From Oscillospiraceae bacterium (GTDB taxonomy: Bacteria; Bacillota; Clostridia; Christensenellales; Aristaeellaceae): a stretch of DNA of 21,797 bases. Under the pieces are notes generated by a model. The model did no database searches, was not told where the DNA came from, and saw only the letters and a program-made list of their open reading frames with translations. A program made the translations under genes and the position numbers. Below, piece after piece: positions 1 to 7,393 of the stretch; the stretch's first letter is position 1; each line of letters starts with the position of its first letter. Location: positions 1 through 21,797 of the forward strand of contig JAISBH010000060.1 of assembly GCA_031266295.1 (NCBI GenBank), given 5' to 3'.

Positions 1-245
1 AGCCTGGTCAGGATTCGAAAGGGCGGATAGCCCTTCGCAGGGTCCGGGACAGAGTCCCGAAACCCCCGTTTCACCCCCCATCGGGGGGAAGGGGGGCGTC
101 CCTCGTTCCCCCGTTCCAATCCTGCGCCCCGCCAGTGAAATAGCGTAATGGAATAGTCAACTTACACCATAGTGGCGGGGCGCCAGTAATTTGAAGCGCA
201 TTCGATCCGCAGATCGAACAGCGTCCCGCCGCAGCGGACAGCCGG
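1..245 (+). repeat. Structured interspersed repeat, copy A (cut by window edge)
   Basis: This copy begins inside the hairpin CCAGGC-GAA-GCCTGG and runs through the same ordered hairpins as the copies at 7478-7805 and 21418-21797: AAGGGC-GGATA-GCCCTT, CGGGAC-AGA-GTCCCG, a C6/G6 hairpin, the long-range pair GCGCCCCGCC/GGCGGGGCGC, TTCGATC-CGCA-GATCGAA and CCGC-CGCA-GCGG. It is followed head-to-head by copy B. No plausible gene lies in it; the short open frames are by-products of the GC-rich hairpins. Confidence 0.9.
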
Positions 246-314
246 ATGCTGCGTTACGCAATATAGATGTTGCATTGCGCAACGCTGCGCTTGGGTTGCG
301 TCGCGTAACCCTCG

Positions 315-660
315 GTTGTCCGCTGCGGCGGGACGCTGTTTGATCTGCGGATCAAATGCGCTTTAAGTTACTGGCGCCCCGCCACTATGATGTAAGATGA
401 CTATTGCCTTATAGTATTTTCGCTGGCGGGGCGCGGGAGTAAAGGCTTCGATTTCAACGTGATAACTGACACGATGCGTTGGGGAACGCCCCCCGTCCCC
501 CCGAAGGGGGGTGCATGGGAGTTTCGGGACTCTGTCCCGGACCCTGCGAAGGGCTGTCCGCCCTTTCGAATCCTGACCAGGCTTCGCCTGGACCATCGTG
601 ATACACATTCCATCGGCTTCGGACTGCCGGTTGTACCTGGATAGTCTGTTCCGGAACGCA
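315..660 (-). repeat. Structured interspersed repeat, copy B (inverted relative to A)
   Basis: This is the reverse-complement copy of the repeat at 1-245, so 1-660 forms one long inverted pair with a spacer of about 70 bases rich in TTGCG/CGCAA words. It extends to the outer end of the element near 660, which copy A cannot show. It has about 35 bases not found in A (near 440-475). Its TTTGATC...GATCAAA hairpin (339-356) differs from TTCGATC...GATCGAA in the other copies by a matched pair of changes. Confidence 0.9.
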
Positions 661-740
661 ACTCGTACCCCCGTTCTCTCGTTCCAAGCCCGGGGGAGGT
701 CGGGAGGGGGACGTCAGTCACCTTCCCGAAGGCGCGGATG

Positions 741-936
741 CGCCGCCGTCCCGGACCCTGCGAAGGGCTATCCGCCCTTTCGAATCCTGACCAGGCTTCG
801 CCTGGACCATCGTGATACACATTCCATCGGCTTCGGACTGCCGGTTGTACCTGGATAGTCTATCTCGTAACGCAACCCGTCCCTCCAGCCCTCATCGCCC
901 CCCTAGGGGGAGATGTCGCCGCAGCGACAGAGGGGG
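741..936 (-). repeat. Structured interspersed repeat, partial copy C with GC-rich extension
   Basis: Positions 741-880 repeat, in the same orientation as copy B, the outer part of the element (the GCCCTT/AAGGGC, CCAGGC/GCCTGG and CGGC/GCCG hairpins). Positions 889-936 are an exact 48-base reverse complement of 7401-7448, a block joined to copy D. In place of the GGGAC/GTCCC hairpin this copy has a GGCGC-GGAT-GCGCC hairpin at about 731-744. B and C therefore form a tandem partial duplication. Positions 937-1010 hold nothing recognisable. Confidence 0.85.
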
Positions 937-1015
937 TTCCCCCGGGGGGATGTCGTAAGGGAGACGTGAGCTGAGCGTAGCGCGACCCGTGCCAAGTGCA
1001 CCCAAATATTCTCCC

Positions 1016-1053
1016 CTCCTCAAGCATATAGTCCACTATTCACGCTTGAGGAG
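1016..1053 (+). promoter_or_regulatory. Hairpin that would bury the thioredoxin ribosome site
   Basis: CTCCTCAAGC (1016-1025) and GCTTGAGGAG (1044-1053) are perfect 10-base complements separated by 18 bases. The 3' arm contains the GAGGAG ribosome-binding sequence of the gene starting at 1063. If the transcript begins upstream of 1016, this stem would block translation and could act as a switch. If a possible -10 box TATAGT at 1027-1032 is used, the 5' arm would not be transcribed. Confidence 0.45.
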
Positions 1054-1062
1054 AGATGCCTT

Positions 1063-1383
1063 ATGCCTTTAACCGCGCTCAACCGGTACAATTTCCACGA
1101 AACCACATACAACAACCCTGAGCCCGCTCTGGTCGAGTTCTACTCGCCGCATTGCTCTTACTGTCGTATGCTCACCCCTGTTCTGGAAGATATCCAAAGA
1201 TCATTCGGCGACGCCAAACGCCTGTACAGCGTCAACATCGACGAGGAACGCGAACTGGCGGAAGCCTACCGCGTCCGCTCCGTCCCCACTACTGTCCTCA
1301 TAAAACGCGGCACGGCCGCCGTCACCTGCCTGGGATGCATGACTAAGGAACAAGTCCTGCAGATGTGGGATATCGCGCGTTAA
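1063..1383 (+). CDS. Thioredoxin-family protein with CSYC active site
   Basis: A 106-residue single-domain thioredoxin-fold protein, close to the usual thioredoxin length. The redox motif C31-S-Y-C34 follows VEFYSPH, and the conserved cis-proline is P75 in SVPT. The expected role is cytoplasmic thiol-disulfide exchange. The active site is CSYC rather than the CGPC of housekeeping thioredoxin, so the substrate may be specialised. A second CxxC (C89-L-G-C92) sits where thioredoxins normally have a short non-cysteine turn. The start is set by GAGGAGAG at 1048-1055. Its stop overlaps, tail to tail, the stop of the pectin hydrolase at 1380. There is no signal peptide. The fold assignment is firm; the partner is unknown. 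Confidence 0.88.
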   Translation: MPLTALNRYNFHETTYNNPEPALVEFYSPHCSYCRMLTPVLEDIQRSFGDAKRLYSVNIDEERELAEAYRVRSVPTTVLIKRGTAAVTCLGCMTKEQVLQMWDIAR

Positions 1384-2450
1384 CCCCGCTCCGCCCAGAT
1401 CAGCATCTCCGTCAGCATCAGGAATGCCAAGCCCTGCCCATATGCGGTGGGGCCTTGCTTTATCCTCTTATAATGCTCTAAATCATGGCCCATGCCCGTG
1501 CCTCCCGACACACCCATCACGGTCCCATCCGGCGCAATCTTCCGCAGTACAGCCTCCGCAGCCTTGCGTGCCATATCCTCGTAGACCTCGCTGACGAACC
1601 CGCGTCTTACCCCCTTCAATACCCCGAACGCTATAGCCGCCGTCGCCGCCGTCTCCTCGTACGTCTCCTCAACGTCCAGCAGCGTAGTAAACATCCCGCT
1701 CTCCCGCTGCAGCTTCCATAACCCTGTGACTTGATCACGCAGCGCCTCGTCAACGTACCTCCATGACGCGTCTCGCTCGGGCAGCGCGTCCAGCATCTCC
1801 GCTGCCGCCGCCGTAAACCACGCGTTCCCTCGTGCCCAGTACGCCCCCGCGAACGAGTGCCTCATATCGAATGTCCAGCCATGCGTCCACAACCCCGTGC
1901 GCCTGTCCTGCAAATACTTAATGTGAATGAGGAACTGATACTTCGCGTCCTCAACCCATTCAGCCCGGCCCAGCACCTGCCCAGCCTTCAGAAGGAACAG
2001 CACGGTCATGAACAGCGTATCAGCCCACAACTGCTGATAGTGCTTGTTCCAGATCGTTATGTGCTGCAGCCCCCCGAACTCAGTGCGCGGCATCGACGTA
2101 TGAACCCACTCCGCCCAGGATTCGATGTGAGGCAGCCACTCCGGATTGCGCGCCTTGTCATACATGCACGTCAGCGCGAGCATCGGCGCGACGCTGTTTA
2201 CATTGCGGTGCGGCGCGGGTTTGGCCAACATATGGCTATACCAGTCAGTCATGTACTCCAGTATGGTTTGATCACCCGTCTGCACGTACGTCTTCCACAT
2301 GCCGTACAGCGCGACTCCCGTCGGCCACTCCCAATTGCTCATCGTTAGATGACCGGTATTCGCGTCTGTTTCCTCGACGTCGCGGCGAAGCATGTTCAGC
2401 ACGAGGTTCGCGGTTTTTGTCAGCTCGGATTGACTCCAATTCCATGCCAT
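1380..2450 (-). CDS. GH105 unsaturated rhamnogalacturonyl hydrolase
   Basis: A 356-residue intracellular glycoside hydrolase family 105 enzyme (YteR/YesR type). The family removes the unsaturated galacturonyl residue left by rhamnogalacturonan lyases from imported oligosaccharides. Visible marks are the WADTLFM block with the presumed catalytic acid D144 (D143 in Bacillus YteR), the RGNAW block at 207-211, and a C-terminal GPTAYGQGLAFLML stretch. There is no signal peptide, which fits action after uptake. The start at 2450 has AGGAGAG eight bases upstream. It is the last gene of the LacI-permease-permease-binding protein operon and lies 59 bases after the binding-protein stop, behind a strong hairpin. 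The fine substrate (rhamnogalacturonyl rather than another unsaturated uronyl) is inferred from family and operon. Confidence 0.9.
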   Translation of the reverse strand: MAWNWSQSELTKTANLVLNMLRRDVEETDANTGHLTMSNWEWPTGVALYGMWKTYVQTGDQTILEYMTDWYSHMLAKPAPHRNVNSVAPMLALTCMYDKARNPEWLPHIESWAEWVHTSMPRTEFGGLQHITIWNKHYQQLWADTLFMTVLFLLKAGQVLGRAEWVEDAKYQFLIHIKYLQDRRTGLWTHGWTFDMRHSFAGAYWARGNAWFTAAAAEMLDALPERDASWRYVDEALRDQVTGLWKLQRESGMFTTLLDVEETYEETAATAAIAFGVLKGVRRGFVSEVYEDMARKAAEAVLRKIAPDGTVMGVSGGTGMGHDLEHYKRIKQGPTAYGQGLAFLMLTEMLIWAERG

Positions 2451-2469
2451 GGCTGCGCTCTCCTTGCAT

Positions 2470-2494
2470 AAATAAGGGCGGCATAACGCCGCCC
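2470..2494 (-). terminator. Intra-operon hairpin between binding protein and hydrolase
   Basis: Read on the minus strand, GGGCGGC-GTTAT-GCCGCCC (2494-2476) is a perfect 7-bp stem with a 5-base loop, followed by TTATTT. It lies between the binding-protein stop (2510) and the hydrolase start (2450). It would act as a partial terminator or an mRNA 3'-end stabiliser that keeps binding-protein expression above that of the enzyme. Confidence 0.65.
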
Positions 2495-2509
2495 CGCAAA
2501 TCTTGTTCC

Positions 2510-4249
2510 TTACTCGCCGATGGTGTACTTGGTTTCGACGACCTTCGTGATATCCGACGGTTCATATGGCGCGCGTCCGGCCGCTATGTCGGGCAGCACT
2601 GTGGACAGCCCGTTCTTATAGGCCTCAAGCCGCTCGTCCATTACTGCCTGATAACCCGCGTCCTTGTACTCCTGCACATATTGTTCGTACAGCGCGTCGA
2701 ATTCCGCTGGATCGCACTTGACCAGCGCGGTAGCGTACTCGACAAACTTCGCCTTCAGATCGCCCGCGTACTCGCTGACGGAGTCGATATTCACCGAGAA
2801 GAACGGATCGACATACAGCAGACCATCGTTGGCATAGGCCTTGAGTATGTAATAGTTATCGATCAGTTCCTGGGTGAGGTCCTGCGGCAGGCCCTTTGGC
2901 GCGATGGACTCGATGGTCTGCTCGATCGTGCCGACCGTGCGAACCTCTACCACTATGCACCAGTAGTCCTTGTTATTGCCGTAGCCCATCCAGTAATCGC
3001 CCTGATAGCCGCCCACAACCTCCGGCAGCCCGTCGGCGTTCAGGTTATACGTCTCACCCTCTACGCCGTTCTGCATGTAGAACAGCACGTCCGGCTGAGC
3101 CATCCATTCCATGTACAGCCACGCGGCCTTCAGTTCATCCTCGCTGGCCTTGCTGGAGAATCCTACGAACATGCCCGCCGGGTTTGTCGCGCGGCCCTGC
3201 GGCACCGTGCGCGCGCCCCACGCGTCGATCCACGGATCATACACTGTGTTGTTGTAGATGACGCCCAGTTTCGCGTCCGGGTTATTCTGATAGAACGCGG
3301 TCAGGTCGGGCATATCCGCGGCCAGATAGTTGCCGTAGGTATACGCCTCACCGTTGATGAAGTCGGTGATGGCTTGCGTCGCGCTGCCATCGCCCTCGGA
3401 ATCCAGCTCGAATTCCGTGCTGTACAGACCCAGACTGTATTCCAGGTTCTGCTTCTTCAGCAGGTAGTATGCGCCGCGCGCGGGCAGCGGAGCCACGGAT
3501 ACGTCGGAGTACATGGCCCATTCTTCCTCGTTGCGCGGCCACTCGCTCTCGGCGTACACCTGGAAATTCTCGCTGAACGCCTTCTTGGGCAGGATCGGCT
3601 TGCCATTCGTGTAGCCCAATTCCACGAACGTCTGCAGCGCCGCCAGGTATTCCTCATACGTTGTGAACAGCTCTATGCCCGCCTGCTCATACCAATCCTT
3701 ACGGTAGAAGATGGCGTAGGTATAGTTGGTGTCCCAGTACGGGCGCAGCGCTGGAAGCACCTTCTGCTCGCCCTGCATCTGGAACATGTCGAACTGCGCC
3801 TTGCCGCCGGCCATCTCCGTCCATGTCGGAGCGGCCGCTATAAACGCGTCAACGTCGATATCCGCGAGCGCGCCGTCGGCCGCCCACTGGCTGACCTTCG
3901 GCCAGTCATATTCCATGAACACGGTCGGCCAGTCGCCGCTGGCCAGCAGCAGGTTGTACGCGCCCATCGTATCCGTGCGCGTGATCGGCACGAACTCGAC
4001 GGTCACGTTCAGGTTCTTGCCGAAGGTCTCGTTGACCCACTTGGTGTAGTAGGTGCTCGACACGTCGGGCACATCGTCGCGCGCGCGGTCGAACACGGGG
4101 ATCTTGATCGTAACCGGGGAGGCGAACGGCTCCATGCCGTACTCCAACGGGTTGTACTGGGGGGGGGGGGCCGCGTTTTCCGCGCCGGCAACCGAGGCCA
4201 GCGACAGCGCCATCATAACCGCCAGAATGACAGAGACGATCTTCTTCAT
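2510..4249 (-). CDS. Extracellular sugar-binding protein, LplA/YtcQ type
   Basis: A 579-residue solute-binding protein for a CUT1-type sugar importer, of the large LplA/YtcQ family (usually about 500-560 residues). The start at 4249 is chosen because AAAGGAGGAG ends five to six bases upstream; a longer frame from 4282 would include this ribosome site. It opens with a Sec signal, MKKIVSVILAVMMALSLASV, then AGA-EN, a type I cleavage site; no lipobox cysteine is present, which is unusual for this family in Gram-positives. Directly after the signal the coding strand has twelve C in a row (4170-4159) encoding a PPP run. Given the neighbouring permeases and GH105 hydrolase, the likely ligands are unsaturated rhamnogalacturonan oligosaccharides. 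Operon position: 36 bases after the permease stop. Confidence 0.88.
   Translation of the reverse strand: MKKIVSVILAVMMALSLASVAGAENAAPPPQYNPLEYGMEPFASPVTIKIPVFDRARDDVPDVSSTYYTKWVNETFGKNLNVTVEFVPITRTDTMGAYNLLLASGDWPTVFMEYDWPKVSQWAADGALADIDVDAFIAAAPTWTEMAGGKAQFDMFQMQGEQKVLPALRPYWDTNYTYAIFYRKDWYEQAGIELFTTYEEYLAALQTFVELGYTNGKPILPKKAFSENFQVYAESEWPRNEEEWAMYSDVSVAPLPARGAYYLLKKQNLEYSLGLYSTEFELDSEGDGSATQAITDFINGEAYTYGNYLAADMPDLTAFYQNNPDAKLGVIYNNTVYDPWIDAWGARTVPQGRATNPAGMFVGFSSKASEDELKAAWLYMEWMAQPDVLFYMQNGVEGETYNLNADGLPEVVGGYQGDYWMGYGNNKDYWCIVVEVRTVGTIEQTIESIAPKGLPQDLTQELIDNYYILKAYANDGLLYVDPFFSVNIDSVSEYAGDLKAKFVEYATALVKCDPAEFDALYEQYVQEYKDAGYQAVMDERLEAYKNGLSTVLPDIAAGRAPYEPSDITKVVETKYTIGE
4159..4170. repeat. 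12-base G/C homopolymer in the binding-protein gene
   Basis: Twelve consecutive G on the plus strand (C on the coding strand) fall at about codons 27-31, just after the signal peptide. I noticed no other run this long in the window. Gain of one C shifts into a frame that stops at 4009; loss of one C shifts into a frame that stops at 3906. Either gives a fragment of roughly 80-115 residues instead of 579. Confidence 0.95.
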
Positions 4250-4285
4250 GCAGGCTCCTCCTTTATAATTGGGTACGTACATATA

Positions 4286-5200
4286 TCAACCCTTCACCGC
4301 ACCCAGCATTACGCCCTTGACGAAATACTTCTGCAGGAAAGGGTAGATAACCAGGATCGGGACGGTCGCGAACATGATTACCGCGCACTGCAGCGCCTCG
4401 GGCGCGCTGAGGGCCGCGCCGATCTGCGACTCGCCGCTTAGACTCTCACTGGGACGCGCGGAGAGGATCATGTTGTACAGCAGGTATTGAATGGGCTGCA
4501 GCGTGCGCTTGGTCGTGTAGTACATCGCGTCGGCATAACCGTTCCATCGCGCTACGGCAATCCACAGCGCCAGCGTCGCGAACACGGGCTTGCTAAGTGG
4601 CACCCATATCCGCGCGAACACGGTGAACTGGCTAGCCCCGTCAATGATTGCGGATTCCTCCAGCGAGTCAGGGATGGAGGTCATGAAGTAGGTGCGCATA
4701 ATCAGCATGTTGTAGGCCGAGAACGCGCCCGGCAGCACTAGCACCCACACGGTGTTGAGGATCCCGATGTCCTTGTACAGCAGGTATGTGGGGATCAAGC
4801 CCGCGCTGAAGTACATCGTCACCATGACGATCATCGTGATGACGAACCGACCCGGCAGATACCGCCTGGACAGCGGATACGCGCACAGCGCGGTCACGAC
4901 CAGGCTTAACACCGTCTGCGCGATGGTTATCTGGGCGGTGAACCCAAGCTGGCTGACCATCAGCGAGCTGTTAAGCACGCGGGTATACGCGTCCCAGTTG
5001 AATCCTTCCGGCCAGAAGAACACGCGCTTGCTCAGCACCGCCGCGCTGGACGACAGGCTCTTGGCGATAACGTGCACGAACGGCAGCACGCACGTCAGGC
5101 ACAGCAGGGCGATGATTATCATTATCACCGCGTCCGCCGCGCTGAACCGCTCCATACGGCGGCGCGGCTTCCCGGCATGTTTGCCTATACTGGCAGTCAT
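4286..5200 (-). CDS. Sugar ABC transporter permease, LplC/YtcP type
   Basis: A 304-residue inner-membrane permease, about six hydrophobic segments, of the binding-protein-dependent CUT1 class. The ATPase-docking EAA loop is visible as EESAIIDGASQFTVFARIWV about two thirds along. The C-terminus ends QKYFVKGVMLGAVKG, the usual ending of LplC/YtcP proteins. The start at 5200 has AGGAGGCGGAG just upstream. It lies 11 bases after the first permease stop and 36 before the binding-protein start, so all three are co-transcribed. It pairs with the 5212-6183 permease to form the channel. No ATPase gene is nearby; in Bacillus the equivalent system borrows MsmX, and the same is inferred here. Confidence 0.92.
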   Translation of the reverse strand: MTASIGKHAGKPRRRMERFSAADAVIMIIIALLCLTCVLPFVHVIAKSLSSSAAVLSKRVFFWPEGFNWDAYTRVLNSSLMVSQLGFTAQITIAQTVLSLVVTALCAYPLSRRYLPGRFVITMIVMVTMYFSAGLIPTYLLYKDIGILNTVWVLVLPGAFSAYNMLIMRTYFMTSIPDSLEESAIIDGASQFTVFARIWVPLSKPVFATLALWIAVARWNGYADAMYYTTKRTLQPIQYLLYNMILSARPSESLSGESQIGAALSAPEALQCAVIMFATVPILVIYPFLQKYFVKGVMLGAVKG

Positions 5201-5211
5201 CTCTCCGCCTC

Positions 5212-6183
5212 CTATACCAGCCCGTCTTCGCCAAGCAGCTTCGCTGCGCGGTCGGACAGCAGCACCATCACCAGTCCGACCAGCGTCTGGAATAATCCCA
5301 CGGCGGCCGAGCGGGAGAAGTCGCCCGCCGGGCCTAGGCCCTTTTCATATACATAGATGGATAACTGATACTGGAACTCGCGAACGTTCACGTTGCCGAA
5401 CGCGTTCAGCCGCTCGAACCCAGAGCCGAGCAGCTGACCCATGCGCATGATCAGCAGCATCACGATTGTTGGACGGATACCTGGCAGCGTGACATGCCGC
5501 AGCCGCTTGAACCGGCCCGCACCGTCCACGGTCGCGGCCTCATACAGCGTCGGATCGATGCCCATCATCGCGGCCAGGTAGATTATCGAACCCCAGCCTA
5601 TCTGCTGCCAGATGTTGATGGTCAGGTAGGTTATAACCCAATGCCACTTCTCCGTCAGGAACGGTATCCCCTTGGCGATGAATCCGGCGTTCATCAGCGC
5701 TACGTTCACCAACCCCGTTTCGGGCCTGAACAGCGTATACGCCACGCTGGCCACTATTACGGACGACAGGAAGTGCGGCAGGTACAATATCGTCTGCGAC
5801 ACGCGCTTGAACGCCTTGGCGCGCAGTTCGTTGATCATCAGCGCGAGTATGATCGGCGCGGGGAACTGCAGTATGACGTCCGCGACGTTGAACACCAGCG
5901 TGTTTCTGAACGCGCGGAAGAAGTCCTTATCCTTGAATACCTTCGCGAACGTGCCCATGCCCACCCAGTCGCTGGCCCAGCCCTTTGCCGGGCGGTAGTT
6001 CATGAACGCGATCCGCAGGTTGGGATACACGCAATAGTTGAACAGGATTACGAACGCCAGCGGCAAAGTCAGCATCGCGTACAGCTGCCAATACTTGGCC
6101 GCCGCCGCTATGGCGCGCTCAGGGACGCTCCCTGTCCCAAACGATCTTTTGAGCGACCTGCCTAAAGACCTTTGTGCGATCAT
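5212..6183 (-). CDS. Sugar ABC transporter permease, LplB/YteP type
   Basis: A 323-residue membrane permease with about six hydrophobic segments, starting near LYAMLTLPLAFVILFNYCVY. The EAA loop is YEAATVDGAGRFKRLRHVTL. It is the partner of the LplC-type permease downstream. The start at 6183 (MIAQRSLG) is preferred over the longer frame from 6207 because AAGGAGG lies eight bases before it and inside the longer version. It begins 25 bases after the LacI-family regulator stop, in the same operon. Likely cargo is rhamnogalacturonan-derived oligosaccharide, inferred from the terminal GH105 gene rather than from the permease sequence. Confidence 0.92.
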   Translation of the reverse strand: MIAQRSLGRSLKRSFGTGSVPERAIAAAAKYWQLYAMLTLPLAFVILFNYCVYPNLRIAFMNYRPAKGWASDWVGMGTFAKVFKDKDFFRAFRNTLVFNVADVILQFPAPIILALMINELRAKAFKRVSQTILYLPHFLSSVIVASVAYTLFRPETGLVNVALMNAGFIAKGIPFLTEKWHWVITYLTINIWQQIGWGSIIYLAAMMGIDPTLYEAATVDGAGRFKRLRHVTLPGIRPTIVMLLIMRMGQLLGSGFERLNAFGNVNVREFQYQLSIYVYEKGLGPAGDFSRSAAVGLFQTLVGLVMVLLSDRAAKLLGEDGLV

Positions 6184-6208
6184 CCTTACCGCCTCCTTCC
6201 CATTCAAA

Positions 6209-7291
6209 TCAAACAGCTTCCAGCGCGGGTTCGGCGGCGAGCATTTGCGCCATACGCCGTCTCGTGCCGCACGATTCGCGTATTATCAGTCCCGGATCGA
6301 CGACTATCGGTTCAGGCGCGTTTACGGACAAGTCTCCCGTCCCGCCTATCAGTTGACGCATCGCCAGCCTGCCCAGTTCCTCCGCGTTCAGATTCAGTGT
6401 GGTCAGCGGCGGATCGGTGAAGGCGGAGAAGAACTGATTGTCGCAGCCGACTACCGCCATGTCGTCAGGCACGGTCAGACCCAGCGTCCTCAGTCCCTTC
6501 AGCACGCCCAGCGCCATCAGGTCGTTTATGACCATGACCGCCGTCGGCCAGCGATTCCTCGGCAGACCGTCCAGCAGCCGCACCGCGCTCTCCTCGCCCT
6601 TTGCCGGGTTATGGATGCTTTCGTTGTACAGTATCGCCTCAATGCCCAGTCTCTCGCATCCTTCTCGGAAGCCTTGCTCGCGCTCGCCGACGCTGCGAGT
6701 ATCCGTCGTTGCGCCGATGAACGCGATCCTCTTGTGTCCCAATTCGGCAAGGAGATCGACTGCCCGGCGCACACCGTTGGGCAGATCAGGCCACACTCGC
6801 GCGCACTCGAACCCTGGTATCTCCGGGCCAATCGTCACGATGGGCATGTATTGGCGGAGTCTGTCGAGTACGATCGGCAATTCCCGCGCGTTTGGCGATT
6901 CAATAAAGCCGCCTGTCAGCAGCGTCCCGTCCAGCCGCCGCTCGATCAGTCGTCGTATGAATTCCTCGGTCACCGAGCCGTTATATTCCAGGCGATACAG
7001 CTGCACCACCGAACCCGCACCCTCAGCCTCCCGCTGCGCTGCAGAGAATATCCCCGCGTAATACGGGTGCTTGATGTCCGGCATGATGATGCCCAGCACG
7101 TGCGACTGACGCTGCTGCAGTCCGCGCGCGATGCTATTTGGCTGGTAGCCGTACTTGTCCACAACCGCGCGCACCCTTGACGCGGTCAGCGCGCTCACGT
7201 TCGGATGCTTGGACAACACGCGCGACACCGTCGCCGATGAAACCCCCGCTTCCCGTGCGATGTCGATAATGGTCAAGCGCGAGTCCAGCAT
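6209..7291 (-). CDS. LacI-family transcriptional regulator of the pectin operon
   Basis: A 360-residue LacI/GalR-type regulator. An N-terminal helix-turn-helix (LTIIDIAREAGVSSATVSRV, about residues 6-25) and the hinge (YGYQPNSIARGLQQR) are followed by a periplasmic-binding-like effector domain, with VVGCDN near residue 270. The start at 7291 is set by AGAGGAG nine bases upstream; the open frame continues back into the repeat but that part is not credible. It is the first gene of the operon and so controls itself together with the two permeases, the binding protein and the hydrolase. The effector is presumably an oligosaccharide or breakdown product of RG-I. Its own promoter is at 7317-7345, with a palindrome overlapping the -35 box as a candidate operator. 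Confidence 0.92.
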   Translation of the reverse strand: MLDSRLTIIDIAREAGVSSATVSRVLSKHPNVSALTASRVRAVVDKYGYQPNSIARGLQQRQSHVLGIIMPDIKHPYYAGIFSAAQREAEGAGSVVQLYRLEYNGSVTEEFIRRLIERRLDGTLLTGGFIESPNARELPIVLDRLRQYMPIVTIGPEIPGFECARVWPDLPNGVRRAVDLLAELGHKRIAFIGATTDTRSVGEREQGFREGCERLGIEAILYNESIHNPAKGEESAVRLLDGLPRNRWPTAVMVINDLMALGVLKGLRTLGLTVPDDMAVVGCDNQFFSAFTDPPLTTLNLNAEELGRLAMRQLIGGTGDLSVNAPEPIVVDPGLIIRESCGTRRRMAQMLAAEPALEAV

Positions 7292-7316
7292 CGGATCACT
7301 CTCCTCTACTGTTGGT

Positions 7317-7345
7317 ATTATAGCACAAAGTGTAAAGGTTTGCAA
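7317..7345 (-). promoter_or_regulatory. Sigma-A-type promoter of the pectin operon
   Basis: On the minus strand TTGCAA (7345-7340) is separated by 17 bases from TATAAT (7322-7317). The transcript would begin near 7310, leaving a leader of about 20 bases that contains the AGAGGAG site of the LacI-family gene. Spacing and boxes are close to consensus. Confidence 0.75.
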
Positions 7346-7356
7346 TAGGCATTGCA
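7341..7356. promoter_or_regulatory. Candidate operator TGCAAT-AGGC-ATTGCA
   Basis: A perfect 6-4-6 palindrome overlaps the -35 box of the promoter that drives the LacI-family gene, a natural place for autorepression. It lacks the central CG common in LacI-family operators. A 15-base stretch of it (TTGCAATAGGCATTG) recurs at 7939-7953, away from any promoter I can see. It could therefore be part of a small repeat rather than an operator. Confidence 0.35.
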
Positions 7357-7393
7357 GCAATTCCAAATTCGGGATTGCTGGAGACTTGGGGAG

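Noticed and set aside
1..245. Possible tRNA or CRISPR array, because of repeated hairpins and TTCGAA words
   Set aside because: No cloverleaf with an anticodon arm and CCA end can be drawn, and there are no regularly spaced short direct repeats with unique spacers.
363..820. Repeated small frames encoding MVQAKPGQxSKGRxALRRV in the repeat copies (also 7542-7724 and 21483-21776)
   Set aside because: They have no ribosome site, differ in frame and ending from copy to copy, and their sequence is dictated by conserved DNA hairpins. Base-pair-preserving changes explain the conservation better than protein coding.
2417..4441. A 674-residue open frame on the plus strand
   Set aside because: It is antisense to the sugar-binding protein and parts of its neighbours, rich in R, H and V as expected from the complement of GC-rich codons, with no ribosome site and no recognisable domain.
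5494..7180. Several long plus-strand frames over the permease and LacI genes
   Set aside because: They are shadows of GC-rich minus-strand genes; none has a ribosome site or known domain.
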